Source: Lutibaculum sp963816555 (GTDB lineage: Bacteria > Pseudomonadota > Alphaproteobacteria > Rhizobiales > Tepidamorphaceae). Taken from it: a stretch of DNA of 64,000 nt. The number at the start of each line of letters is the position of its first letter. Within the stretch, counting starts at the first letter, position 1. The DNA is taken from NCBI GenBank assembly GCA_963816555.1, contig CAWFLD010000014.1:201376-265375 (forward strand), given 5' to 3'. Positions 40,025 through 49,462 of this stretch are shown here, piece by piece. Below the pieces are notes generated by a model. That model saw only the letters and a program-made list of their open reading frames with translations. It made no database searches and was not told the DNA's origin. Position numbers and translations under genes: made by a program.

Positions 40025-42250
40025 TCACGCCGCTTCCGCGGGCAGGCCGGCCAGCACCTTGTCGAGCGTGATCGGGAACTCGCGCACGCGCACGCCGGTG
40101 GCGTTGTAGACCGCGTTGGCGAGCGCCGCGCCCACGCCGGCGATGCCGAGCTCGCCGATGCCCTTGATCTTCAGCGGGTTCGTCTTGTCGTCGAGCTCCG
40201 GCAGGAAGATCGCGTCGAGATGCGGGATGTCGGCGTGGACGGGCACGTGGTACTCGGCCAGGTCGTTGTTGGCGAAGTTGCCGTAGCGCACGTCGGTCAC
40301 GGCCTCCTCCGTCAGCGCCTCGCCGATGCCCCAGATGATGCCGCCGATCGCCTGCGAGCGGGCGGTCTTGGCGTTCAGGATGCGGCCGGCCGCGAAGACG
40401 CTCGTGACCTTGCGCATGCGCGTCTCGCCCGTCACGCCGCTGACCGCGACCTCGATGAAATGCGCGCCATAGGCGGCCTGGTCGAACTTCTTCGCCAGGT
40501 CGCCGGGCTTGATCGCGCCGGTGGTCTCGATCGTCTTGTCGCCGACGAGCTCGCCGATCGGGATGCGGCGGTTGCCTGCGACCGCGTGCCCGTCCTTGAG
40601 CGTCATGTCCTTCACGCTCGTGCCCATGCGGGCGGCGAGCTCGGCGACGGCGTCCTGCGCCGCGAGCGCCACGGCCGAGCCCGAGCTCGCCGCGCCCATC
40701 GAGCCGCCCGAGCCGAAGCCCGGCGGAAACAGCGAGTCGCCCAGCCGCACCTCGACGCTGTCGATCGGCGTTCCGAGAATCTCGCCGGCGATCTGCGACA
40801 GGATCGTGTAGGTGCCGGTGCCGATGTCGGTCATGTCGCGACTCGACGATGACCTTGCCGCCCGGCTCGATGCGAAGCCGCGCCTGCGCGTTCGACAGCA
40901 TGTTCACGCGGACGGCTGCCGCCATGCCGCGGCCGATCCACCATTCGCCCTCGCGCTCCTGCAGCGGGTCTCGGGCCGACGCTTGTCCCAGCCGAAGCGG
41001 CGGGCGCCCTCGTCCATGCACTCCACGAGGTGACGCTCGCTGAACGGGCGGTCGCGCGTGAGGTCCTTCGCCGGCTCGTTGAGCTTCCTGAACTCGACCG
41101 GGTCCATGCCGAGCTGCACGGCCATCTCGTCCATGGCGCACTCGACGCCGAGCATGCCGACCGCCTCGCCCGGCGCCCGGACGGAGCCCGCGTGCGGGAT
41201 GTTGAGCGTGAAGGCCTTGGTCGTGAAGCTGCGGTTCGCCCCGCCGTAGAGCGCGAGCGAGCCGAGCGGCACCGGCTCGTAGAAGGAGCGACCGTCGTTC
41301 TGGCTGACGATCGAGTCCTGGCCGAACGCGGTGAGCCTGCCGTCGGCGTCGCAGGCGAGCCGCATGCGCTGCACGGTGTCCGAGCGGCGGTAGATCAGGT
41401 GGAAGAGCTGCTGGCGGGTGATGACGAGCTTCACCGGCCGGCCGACGCGCCTGGAGGCGATCGCGGCGAGGACGCACTCGGTGCCGAGGCCGCCCTTGCC
41501 GCCGAAGCCGCCGCCGATATAGGGCGAGATGATCCGCGCCTTCTCGGGCTCGATCTCCAGCGTGTTGACGAGCTTCGTCTTGGCGCCCGACGTGATCTGG
41601 ATCGAGGTGTAGACCGTCAGCTCGTCGCCCGACCACGTGGCGATCGCCGCGTGCGGCTCCATGGCGGCGTGGACGTAGCTCGGCGTCTCGTAGGTCGCGT
41701 CGAGCGTGTGGGCCGCCGAGGCCATCGCCTCGTCGACGTCGCCGACGACGGTGTCCGGCACCATGCCCTCGTCGCCGAGCGGCCGGGCCTCGGCCCTGAG
41801 CTTGCCGGCGTCGAACCGCCCCTCTTCGACCTCGTAGTCGACCTTCACCGCGTTCGCGGCGGCGCGCGCCTGCTCGAAGGTCTCGGCGACGACCACGCCG
41901 AGCGACTGGCCGTACGTGTCGACCCGGCTGTTGTCGGTCACCAGCTTCTGGTCCGAGAAGCCGGCCGCCTCGCGCGAGATGTGCGGGTCGTCGACGATGA
42001 CCGCGATGACGCCGGGCATCGTCTCGGCCGCGGCGGTGTCGAAGCCCTTCACGCGCCCGTAGCCGATCGTCGCGCAGATCGCGACGGCGACGGCGAGATT
42101 GCCCTCGACCTTGTGGTCGGCCGCGTAGGGCACGTCGCCCGCGACCTTCCGGCGGCCTTCGACGCGGTTCAGCGGCTCGCCGATGATGCCCTGCACGCCG
42201 CGGTCGAGCGGGCTCTCGCCGATCGGCTGGTCCATCTTGTATTCGCTCAT
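40025..42250 (-). CDS. xanthine dehydrogenase family, molybdopterin-binding subunit, two frameshifts
   Basis: Large catalytic subunit of a three-part aldehyde/xanthine-type hydroxylase (PaoC/YagR-like). Starts MSEYKMDQPIGESPLDRGV at 42250. Features: YAADHKVEGNLAVAVAICAT, YIGGGFGGKGGLGTECVLAA (cofactor loop), and RAPGEAVGMLGVECAMDEMA; the C-terminal part includes QAIGGIIWGIGEALTEE and ..IKGIGELGIAGVGAALANAV, with Glu in GIGELG as the expected catalytic base. Frames change near 40,970 and 40,835. Joined length about 740 residues. Substrate unknown. Last gene of the operon, overlapping the FAD gene by 4 bp. Confidence 0.9.
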
Positions 42251-43233
42251 CGCGTCTCTCCGGTCAGCTCGGTCAGGGTGGCGATCAGCGTCCGCTTGGC
42301 GAGCGGGATCTTGAAGTCGTTGCCGCCATGGCCCTTGGCGTTCTCGAGCAGCTTGTCGGCGGCGCGCGCGAAGGCGTCCCGCGACGGGCGCCTGCCCGAC
42401 GAGCAGGTCTTCCACGTCGCGGATCGCGCCACGGCATGTGGGCGAGGCCGCCGAAGGCGAGGCGGGCCGAGGAGATCTTGCCGTTCTCGACCGCGATCAC
42501 CGCGGCGACGGAGACGAGCGCGAAGGCGTAGGACGCCCGGTCGCGCACCTTGCGATAGCCGTGCCGGCCCGGCGGGGCGGGCGGGAGCACGACATGGGTG
42601 ATGAGCTCGCCCTGTTCGAGCACGTTCTCGATGTGCGGCGTGTCGCCCGGCAGGCGGTAGAACTCCGACAGCGGGATCGTGCGGGTCGAGCCGTCCTCCT
42701 TCAGCGTCTCCACGCTGGCGTCGAGCGCCCGCATGGCGACGGCCATGTCGCTCGGGTGGGTGGCGATGCACTTGTCGCTCTCGCCGAGGATCGCGTGGAT
42801 GCGGTTGAAGCCGCCGATCGCGCCGCAGCCCGAGCCGGGCTCGCGCTTGTTGCAGGGCATGCCGGTGTCATAGAAGTAGTAGCACCGCGTGCGCTGCAGC
42901 AGGTTGCCGCCGGTCGACGCCTTGTTGCGGAGCTGCCCGGATGCGCCGGCGAGCAGCGCGCGGCTCAGGACCGGATAGCGGCTGCGCACCGCGTCGTGTG
43001 CGGCGAGGTCGGCGTTCGGCACGAGCGCGCCGATGCGCAGCCCGCCATCCGCGGTGTCCTCGACGCTCGTCGAGCGGCAGCCGGCTGATGTCGACCAGCT
43101 TCTCCGGCCGCTCGACGTCGAGCTTCATGAGGTCGAGGAGGTTCGTGCCGCCGGCGATGAAGCGGCCGGCGCGCCCGGCTGCGGAGACGGCGGAGGAGGG
43201 ATCCTCGGCGCGTGCGTATTCGAATTCTCTCAC
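42247..43233 (-). CDS. xanthine dehydrogenase family, FAD-binding subunit, two frameshifts
   Basis: FAD subunit (PaoB/YagS-like). The GTG at 43233 gives VREFEYARAEDPSSAVSAAG and the FAD motif AGRFIAGGTNLLDLMKLDVE. Frames change near 43,070 and near 42,415. The middle has the four cysteines of the YagS-type [4Fe-4S] insertion: RTRCYYFYDTGMPCNKREPG with SGCGAIGG after it. The C-terminus ends ..LAKRTLIATLTELTGETR. Overlaps the molybdenum subunit (ATGA) and the iron-sulfur subunit (GTGA). Confidence 0.88.
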
Positions 43234-43733
43234 GACGATTTCTCCGTGCCGCCTCGGCGATGGCGTCATTGATGTTCGGATAGGCGGAGCAGCGGCAGAG
43301 GTTGCCGCTCATGCGCTCGGCGATCTCCTCGGGCGTCAGCTTCATCTCGCCGTCGAGGCTCTCGCTCACGTGGCTCGGCCAGCCCTTCTTCGCCTCGTCG
43401 AGCATCGCCGTGGCCGAGACGATCTGGCCCGGCGTGCAGAAGCCGCACTGGTAGCCGTCGTGCTCGAAGAAGGCCTCCTGCATCGGGCTCAGCGGTTCGG
43501 GGCTGCCGATGCCCTCGATGGTCGTGATCTCGTGGCCCTCGTGCATGATCGCGAGGGTGAGGCAGGAGTTGATCCGGCGGCCGTTCGACGAGGATCGTGC
43601 AGGCGCCGCACTGGCCGTGGTCGCAGCCCTTCTTCGTGCCGGTCAGGCCGATCTTCTCGCGCAGCAGGTCGAGCAGCGAGGTCCGGACGTCGAAGTCGAC
43701 GTCGTGGGACCGCCCGTTGACGGTCAATCGCAT
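43230..43733 (-). CDS. xanthine dehydrogenase family, 2Fe-2S subunit, two frameshifts
   Basis: Electron-transfer subunit (PaoA/YagT-like). Starts MRLTVNGRSHDVDFDVRTSL at 43733. The first cluster has GCDHGQCGACTILVE; the second has YQCGFCTPGQIVSATAML and GNLCRCSAYPNINDAIAEA. The frame slips near 43,585. Near 43,250 a second slip is needed to reach a stop overlapping the FAD gene's GTG. No Tat signal is present, unlike periplasmic E. coli PaoA, so the complex is expected to be cytoplasmic. Confidence 0.88.
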
Positions 43734-44060
43734 TGGGGATGCTCCTCAGCATCGGGGCGTGGTCGCGGGTTCAACGCGTGCGTCCGCCTGCCGTTCGCCC
43801 TCGGCCGGGAACCGCCGGCCAATTGCTGCTGCTCACTGCCTTTGGTGCGATAACGCACGTTCTTCGCAGGGACGCGCTGAATGCGGACACCAAGCAGATG
43901 AAAAGGGGGGCGGGTGCACGTGCCTCAGCGATGCGCGTCCGGCACGGCGGTTCGTCGCCGGCCCGCCTCCGTCGTCAATTCGGCGTGATGAAGGCTACTC
44001 GAGGCGGAGAGACGAGGGGCCCGGCGCCCGGCTTCCCCGTAGGCGCCGGACCTCGGGACG
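43734..44060. other. 327-base intergenic region with a short inverted repeat
   Basis: No gene seen. It holds the upstream region of the molybdenum hydroxylase operon and the downstream region of the PHP-type gene (both minus strand). GTGCG (43845-43849) and CGCAC (43854-43858) form a short symmetric site about 110 bases before the operon start, a possible regulator site. Confidence 0.4.
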
Positions 44061-45614
44061 TCACCCGCGCACGAAGACGGGGCTCGTCCACGCCCACTGG
44101 CCGTTCGCCTGGCGCATGCGGACATAGACGGTCTCGCCGGCGCGCAGGTCCTCGAGCGGCAGGCGCCCCTGCCACTGCCAGGCTTGCGGGCGGGGAAGGG
44201 GATGGAAGCGGTAGGCGGGGCTGTCGATCGGCCCGAGATTGCCCGAGAGCGCTCCCTCGAACAGCCGCGACACGGGGATCTCGACCGACCGCCCGTCGAG
44301 GCGCGCGAGGACGCGGGCGTCCGGGCGAAGGCGCACGCGTGCGGCGATCGCCTGGGTCTGCGGCGTCAAGTTGTTGGGATTGGCGTGGGCGCGCAGGCGG
44401 AAGACGATGCGGCCATCCTCCCAGGCGATGCTGTCCTCGTCGGCGTCGTCCTCGTCGCCCTCGAGCGGCGAGACGATCTCGGGCCCGCGCAGCCGCGGCT
44501 CGACGGACAGGATCTCGCCGCCGTCGACCTCCAGCGTGCCCTGCCAGTCGTGCGAGGTTCCGCGCGAGCCCCAGCCGAGCTCGAGAACCAGGATCGTCTC
44601 GATGTCCGCTCCGCCCGCCTCGATCGGCGCCGGCGTCAGCTCGGGCGAGATGCGGGCCGCCAGGCCGCCGCTGCGGATCACGTCGATCGTGTCGATGAAG
44701 CTGCCGCCGACCGCCTCGATCTCAAGCGTCGCCTCCCGCGCGGGTGCGACGATGCTTCCCTGCGCCGCGTCGCCGAGCGCCATGAAGAGATGGGCGCAGT
44801 CGCCGGTCAGGGCGCTCGTCCGGCGGTCGTGGAGCGCCGTCCAGATCGCCTCGCTCGTGTTCTCCGCGGCATAGACGCAGCTTCGCCCGTGGCCGTAGGA
44901 GCCGGGATAGCCGCTGTGGTGGTCGGTGTTTCCGATCAGGCCGAAGACGTGGCCGGTCTTCAGGCCGTAGCGGACCGTCGAGTGGCCGTCGCTCGGCCCC
45001 ATCGAGTGCAGGAACGGCCGGTCGCCGAGCGAGGCCTCGGATGAGCCGTGCATCGAGATCATCTCGAGCACGGGCGACAGCTCCGGGTCGAACGAGGCCC
45101 AGTTGATGCCGCGGGCGCCCTGGCGGTAGCCGATATGGTGGGGGAACGCGATCGCCCGCCCGGGATAGAGCTCCTCGAGCCGCATGCGCAGGCTGTGCGG
45201 GTCGTCGGCCTTGACGAGCTCGTGCTGGTCGATGTCGCGATAGACGATCGTGTAGTCGCCGTGCTCGCACGAATGGATTTCGTAGCCCGGAAAGACCGTG
45301 AAGCGGCCGGGCGCATGCATGGCGGCAAGCTCGGCGAAATGGCCGGGCCACAGCCTCTGCAGCCTGGCGAAGCCCTTGACGTGGAAGTCGACGATCGCGG
45401 CGACGCTGGGATCATCGACCGGCATGTCCGGCCAGTGGGCGTGGCCCGTCACCGAGACGAAGTCGAGCTGGCGCTCGGCCCGAACGAGCGCGGTCTTCAG
45501 CGTGCCGTGGCCGTATGAGATGCCGCAGTGATTGTGGATGTCGCCATAGAGCGGGCGGACGCCGAAGCGCGCGGCGAGCGGCGTCAGCCGCGGCGGCAGC
45601 CGGTCCTTGATCAT
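44061..45614 (-). CDS. PHP-type metal-dependent hydrolase (DUF3604-like)
   Basis: 517 residues, intact, start ATG 45614 (MIKDRLPPRLTPLAARFGVR). Metal-binding clusters of a PHP-fold enzyme are visible: YGDIHNHCGISYGHG, SVTGHAHWPDMP, GYEIHSCEHGDYT, SMHGSSEASLG and GNTDHHSGYPGSYGHGR. The C-terminal half is beta-rich. PHP enzymes cleave phosphoesters or related bonds with two or three metals; this branch has no established substrate that I know. No signal peptide. Lies behind the regulator gene in the same direction and probably belongs to the neighbouring catabolic system. Confidence 0.8.
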   Translation of the reverse strand: MIKDRLPPRLTPLAARFGVRPLYGDIHNHCGISYGHGTLKTALVRAERQLDFVSVTGHAHWPDMPVDDPSVAAIVDFHVKGFARLQRLWPGHFAELAAMHAPGRFTVFPGYEIHSCEHGDYTIVYRDIDQHELVKADDPHSLRMRLEELYPGRAIAFPHHIGYRQGARGINWASFDPELSPVLEMISMHGSSEASLGDRPFLHSMGPSDGHSTVRYGLKTGHVFGLIGNTDHHSGYPGSYGHGRSCVYAAENTSEAIWTALHDRRTSALTGDCAHLFMALGDAAQGSIVAPAREATLEIEAVGGSFIDTIDVIRSGGLAARISPELTPAPIEAGGADIETILVLELGWGSRGTSHDWQGTLEVDGGEILSVEPRLRGPEIVSPLEGDEDDADEDSIAWEDGRIVFRLRAHANPNNLTPQTQAIAARVRLRPDARVLARLDGRSVEIPVSRLFEGALSGNLGPIDSPAYRFHPLPRPQAWQWQGRLPLEDLRAGETVYVRMRQANGQWAWTSPVFVRG

Positions 45615-45699
45615 CGTGTGTTCACCTGCGCAAAGCGGCGACGGGCATCTCGGTTCATCTGGATCCTGTCGGGAAGCTGCAGCGTACCTGCTGCAGATA

Positions 45700-45710
45700 C
45701 AAATTATACC
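45700..45710 (-). promoter_or_regulatory. candidate regulator box upstream of PHP-type gene
   Basis: Minus strand reads GGTATAATTTG (complement of 45700-45710), 86 bases upstream of the PHP-type start. It matches GGTATATATTG at 46926-46936 in the pattern GGTATA-WW-TTG. The second copy lies between the regulator and the transporter operon. AT-rich sites in very GC-rich surroundings. Binding is inference. Confidence 0.4.
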
Positions 45711-45761
45711 GATACGATAGGTCGCGCCGCCTGCGGGGCGCAAGATCCCGCGGCGCGGGGG

Positions 45762-46880
45762 CTATTCCGGCGGCGCGGTGCTCGCGCCGGCCGCCTCCGT
45801 GCAGCGCAGGTAGGCGATCTGCGGCGGCGCGGACGGGTTGGCCAGCCGGCGGCGGATCGTGGCAAGGAGTTCGCCCGCGGCCTCGGCCTGCGAACTGCCC
45901 GCCATGGTGAAGTGGTCGAGATGCTCGCTCGCCACGTCGATGTGGCCGAGCAGGTAGGCGCTGACGCCGCGGCCGGTTCGGGCCCGGTGCGCCTGCATGG
46001 TCTCGCGGATGCCGGCGGCGTCGGAGATGCCGACGAAGACGAGCGCCGTGCAGGGCGCTCCGCCCCGTGCGTCCTCCGCCTCGAGCGCGCGCCGCAGTGC
46101 GTCGGCGATCCCTTGCGTGGGATGACGGACGCCCTTGAGCAGGAAGGGCGGCGCGATCTCGACCGCCGCACCGCGCCAGTTGTCGATCCGGGCGATGGCC
46201 CGCCGCACGGCCAGGATCGGCTGCGCCTGGGTGTCGAGCGAGACGAGGCCGATCCGGCGGTGGCCGAGGGCGGTCAGGTGATCGAGCGCGTGGCCCAGCG
46301 CCTCCTCCCAGTCCGTGCCGACCCGGTCGACGTCGACGCCCGAAACGGTATGGCCGTCGATCACCAGCGCCTTCGTCTTGCGCTGCATCAAGTCGAGGAG
46401 CCGCACCGGTATGTTCTCATAGTGCGATTGCAGGATCGCCGCCTCGAAGCGCGGCACCGAGGCGAGGATGTCGAGAAGGTGGTCGGTGTCGTGGTAGGAG
46501 AGCTGGACGACCTTGCCGCCCTCGGCCGACAGCTCGGCCACGATCCGGCTCTGCACCAGCAGGCAGCGCTCGTTCATGCTCGAGTTCGAGAGGATCAGCA
46601 GGCTCTCCGGCCCCGTGACGCCACGCGTGCCGCCGATCGGGCCGGACGTCTCCCCGCCCTTCACGACATAGGTGCCGCGCCCGACGCGGGAGGTGACGAG
46701 GCCCTCGTCGCGCAGCCGGTTGAACGCCTCCTGCACGGCCGCCTGGCTGACCCGGAAGCTCTTCATGAGATCCCGTACGGTCGGCAGCCGCGCCCCGTCC
46801 TCGAGCCCCTCGATCATGTCGTAGAGCGAGTTCAGGACGAGTTCGGATGAGGGTGAGCGCAAGGGTCCTTCTCCTGCCAT
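45762..46880 (-). CDS. GntR-LacI hybrid transcriptional regulator
   Basis: 372 residues, intact. An N-terminal GntR-type winged helix (LPTVRDLMKSFRVSQAAVQEAFNRLRDEGL in short: TVRDLMKSFRVSQAAVQEAF; then VGRGTYVV) is joined to a LacI/periplasmic-binding-type sensor domain (LVIDGHTVSGVDVDRVGTDW, LGHRRIGLVSLD, ALVFVGISDAAGI). The architecture matches AraR-type repressors, which sense a sugar. Divergent from the ABC/sulfatase operon, and probably its regulator. Confidence 0.88.
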   Translation of the reverse strand: MAGEGPLRSPSSELVLNSLYDMIEGLEDGARLPTVRDLMKSFRVSQAAVQEAFNRLRDEGLVTSRVGRGTYVVKGGETSGPIGGTRGVTGPESLLILSNSSMNERCLLVQSRIVAELSAEGGKVVQLSYHDTDHLLDILASVPRFEAAILQSHYENIPVRLLDLMQRKTKALVIDGHTVSGVDVDRVGTDWEEALGHALDHLTALGHRRIGLVSLDTQAQPILAVRRAIARIDNWRGAAVEIAPPFLLKGVRHPTQGIADALRRALEAEDARGGAPCTALVFVGISDAAGIRETMQAHRARTGRGVSAYLLGHIDVASEHLDHFTMAGSSQAEAAGELLATIRRRLANPSAPPQIAYLRCTEAAGASTAPPE

Positions 46881-46911
46881 GGGGACGGCGCTGGCCGCCG
46901 CGTCCGGCGAC

Positions 46912-46948
46912 CATTGTATTAGACAGGTATATATTGAACTTTACAATG
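46912..46948. promoter_or_regulatory. divergent control region of the catabolic island
   Basis: CATTGTA (46912-46918) and TACAATG (46942-46948) form an inverted repeat with a 23-base gap, and GGTATATATTG (46926-46936) lies inside it. This AT-rich island separates the regulator gene (minus) from the transporter operon (plus). Likely operator and promoters; exact promoter elements could not be fixed. Confidence 0.5.
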
Positions 46949-47027
46949 CACCCGGGGCGAATATGATCTTCTTCAAGGGATGCCCGGCGGCTGCCATGCC
47001 GGCGTCGGGCCGCGACGGAGGCGGGTG

Positions 47028-47858
47028 GTGAATCAGCCGGCAAAGGCGCTCGAGGGATTGAGGACGGAAGCCGATGACCCACTCGTCCGGGCGCCGGCCG
47101 TGACGGAGAGCACGGCTGCCATCGACATACGCGGCGTGCGCAAGCGGTTCGCCTCGCGCGGCCGCGACGAGCTGACGGTGCTCGACGGCATCGACCTGAA
47201 GATCCGCGAGAACGAGTTCGTCTCGCTGCTCGGGCGCTCCGGTTGCGGCAAGACGACCCTTCTCAACATCGTCGCCGGCCTCGAGGCCGCCACCGAGGGC
47301 CAGGCCCTGATCCGCGGCCGCCCGGTGGTGGGGCCGGGGCAGGGGCAGGGCGTCGTCTTCCAGCAGCACGCGCTCTTTCCCTGGCTGACGGCGCGCGACA
47401 ACGTCGCCTTCGGCTGCCGCGGCCGCGCCATGTCGAAGCGCGAGAAGCACGACCTCGCCGACGAGCTCCTGGCGCTGGTCGGGCTGAGCGAGGCAGCCTC
47501 GAAATATCCGCGCGAGCTGTCGGGCGGCATGCAGCAGCGCGTGGCGATCGCCCGCGCGCTCGCGCTCGACCCCGAGATCCTGCTGATGGACGAGCCGTTC
47601 GGCGCGCTCGACGAGCTGACGCGCATCGAGCTGCAGCACGAGCTCCTGCGGATCTGGGAGGCGCGCAAGAAGACCGTCATCTTCGTCACGCACTCGATCG
47701 AAGAGGCGCTGATCCTGTCCGACCGGATCGTGCTGCTGTCGGCCAATCCGGGCCGCGTGGCGCGGGACATCGTGGTCGACCTGCCGCGGCCGCGCTCGCG
47801 CACCGACCAGGCGTTCAACGCGCTGCACGAGGAGATCTGGGAGGCGCTCTCGTCATGA
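47028..47858 (+). CDS. ABC transporter ATPase, SsuB/TauB-like
   Basis: Energy-coupling subunit of a nitrate/sulfonate/taurine-type importer, 276 residues from the GTG at 47028, chosen because GGAGG (47017-47021) stands 6 bases before it; an ATG at 46980 would add 16 residues. Motifs: LLGRSGCGKTTLLNIVAGLE (Walker A), VVFQQHALFPWLTARDNVAF, RELSGGMQQRVAIARALALD, LLMDEPFGALDELTR and FVTHSIEEAL. First gene of the operon; overlaps the permease gene by 4 bp. Confidence 0.92.
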   Translation: MNQPAKALEGLRTEADDPLVRAPAVTESTAAIDIRGVRKRFASRGRDELTVLDGIDLKIRENEFVSLLGRSGCGKTTLLNIVAGLEAATEGQALIRGRPVVGPGQGQGVVFQQHALFPWLTARDNVAFGCRGRAMSKREKHDLADELLALVGLSEAASKYPRELSGGMQQRVAIARALALDPEILLMDEPFGALDELTRIELQHELLRIWEARKKTVIFVTHSIEEALILSDRIVLLSANPGRVARDIVVDLPRPRSRTDQAFNALHEEIWEALSS

Positions 47859-48646
47859 GGCAGCGCGCGATCCGCTTCGTCGTCGCCGTCGCCGTGATCG
47901 GGGCGCTGCTCGGCGCGTGGCAGCTCGCCGTGGATTACCACTACCTCAAGGCCTACCAGTTTCCGCCGGTGAGCCGGATCGCCCGCGGCTTCGACGAGAT
48001 CGCGACCGTCGGCTTCCCGAGCGGCATCACGATCTGGTCGCACACGTTCGTCACGATCGGCCGGATCCTGCAGGGCTACTGCGCCGCGCTCGCCCTCGCC
48101 ATCCCGCTGGGCCTGCTGATCGGCGCGCTGCCGGTCGTCGAGCGCATGACGGCGCCGATCATCGTGTTCTGCCGCTCCGTCGCGACGCTCAGCCTGCTGC
48201 CGCTCGTCATCGTCTGGTTCGGCGCGGGCGAACTGACGAAGGTCGTGCTGATCGGCTACGGCTGCTTCTGGGTGATGCTGTCGAACGTCATCGCCGGCGT
48301 GCGCTACGTCGACCCGGTGCTGGTGCGGGCGGCGCGCTCCTTCGGGCTCGGCGGCTTCGAGCTCTACCGCGAGGTCGTGCTGCCGGCGGCCCTGCCGCGC
48401 ATCTTCGCCGGCGCGCGCATGGCGCTCGGCGTCGGCTTCATGGTCATCGTCGGCGCGGAGATGATCGGCACGATCGAGGGGCTCGGCGCGCTGATCATGG
48501 AAGCGCGCACCTTCTACCGCAGCGACATCACGATCATCGGCATGCTGGTGATCGGCGTGCTCGGCTTCCTCATCTCCACGGGCCTGGCCGGTCTCGAGCG
48601 CATCCTGCTGCCGTGGGCCCCGAGCCTCGACGAGGTGCGCCGATGA
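47855..48646 (+). CDS. ABC transporter permease, SsuC-like (first)
   Basis: Membrane subunit of 263 residues with about six helices. The EAA loop reads VRAARSFGLGGFELYREVVL..ALPRIFAG in two parts; LPLVIVWFGAGELTKVVLIG is the conserved helix before it. Overlaps the ATPase gene (ATGA) and the second permease gene (ATGA). A second, different permease gene follows, so the channel may be a heterodimer rather than the usual SsuC homodimer. Confidence 0.92.
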   Translation: MRQRAIRFVVAVAVIGALLGAWQLAVDYHYLKAYQFPPVSRIARGFDEIATVGFPSGITIWSHTFVTIGRILQGYCAALALAIPLGLLIGALPVVERMTAPIIVFCRSVATLSLLPLVIVWFGAGELTKVVLIGYGCFWVMLSNVIAGVRYVDPVLVRAARSFGLGGFELYREVVLPAALPRIFAGARMALGVGFMVIVGAEMIGTIEGLGALIMEARTFYRSDITIIGMLVIGVLGFLISTGLAGLERILLPWAPSLDEVRR

Positions 48647-49414
48647 CGAGAAGCCGTCGCCTCGACAACGCGCTCCTCGGCCTGCTCGGCGCGGCAATCG
48701 CGGTCGGTGCATGGGAGGGCGCCGCCCGCATCGGCCTGCTCGACCCGCGCGTCTTTCCCGGGCCCATCATGGCGATCGAGGCGGCGGTCGGGCGCCTGAG
48801 CCTCGACACGATCGCCCGCAACATGGGGTGGAGCCTCTACCGGGTGTTCTCCGGTTTCGTGCTCGGCGCGATCGCCGGCACCGTCGTCGGCATCGCCGCG
48901 GGCTGGTACCGCGACCTTCGGTATGGTCGCGCGGCCGCTGATCGAGCTGCTGCGGCCGATCCCGCCGCTCGCGTGGATCCCGCTCGCCATCATCTGGTTC
49001 GGCCTCGGCGAGCCGTCGAAGTTCTTCATCATCTTCCTCGGCGCGTTCTTTCCGGTCGTCACCGCGGCCTACCAGGGCATCACCAACGTCGATCCGGTGC
49101 TGATCCGGGCGGCTCAGAGCTTCGGCCTGCGCGGCGTGCCGCTGCTGGTGCGCGTCGCCATTCCCGCCGCGTCGCCCGACCTCGCGACGGGCATCCGCAT
49201 CGGCTGGGGCCTGAGCTTCGGCGTGCTGGTCGCCGCCGAGCTGATCGCGGCCGACCGGGGCCTCGGCTACATGATCATGAACGAGCGCAACACCGGCGGG
49301 TCGGTCAGCGTGATCATCGTCGGCATCCTGCTGATCGGCGCGCTCAACCTCCTCACCGACGCTGCGATCGGAGGTGCCATCGGGCGGTGGATCGGCCGCT
49401 GGCACGGCACCTGA
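48643..49414 (+). CDS. ABC transporter permease, SsuC-like (second), one frameshift
   Basis: Starts MTRSRRLDNALLGLLGAAIA at ATG 48643. The frame slips near 48,915 (..GIAAGWYRDLRYG to ..MVARPLIELLRPIPPLAWIP). Conserved parts: PIPPLAWIPLAIIWFGLGEP, IRAAQSFGLRGVPLLVRVAI and LGYMIMNERNTGG. About 257 residues after joining. Pairs with the preceding permease. Confidence 0.9.
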
Positions 49415-49462
49415 AGCGCAGAGACGAACGCGAAGAAGCTCGCACAAAGAAGGGGAAGCGAG

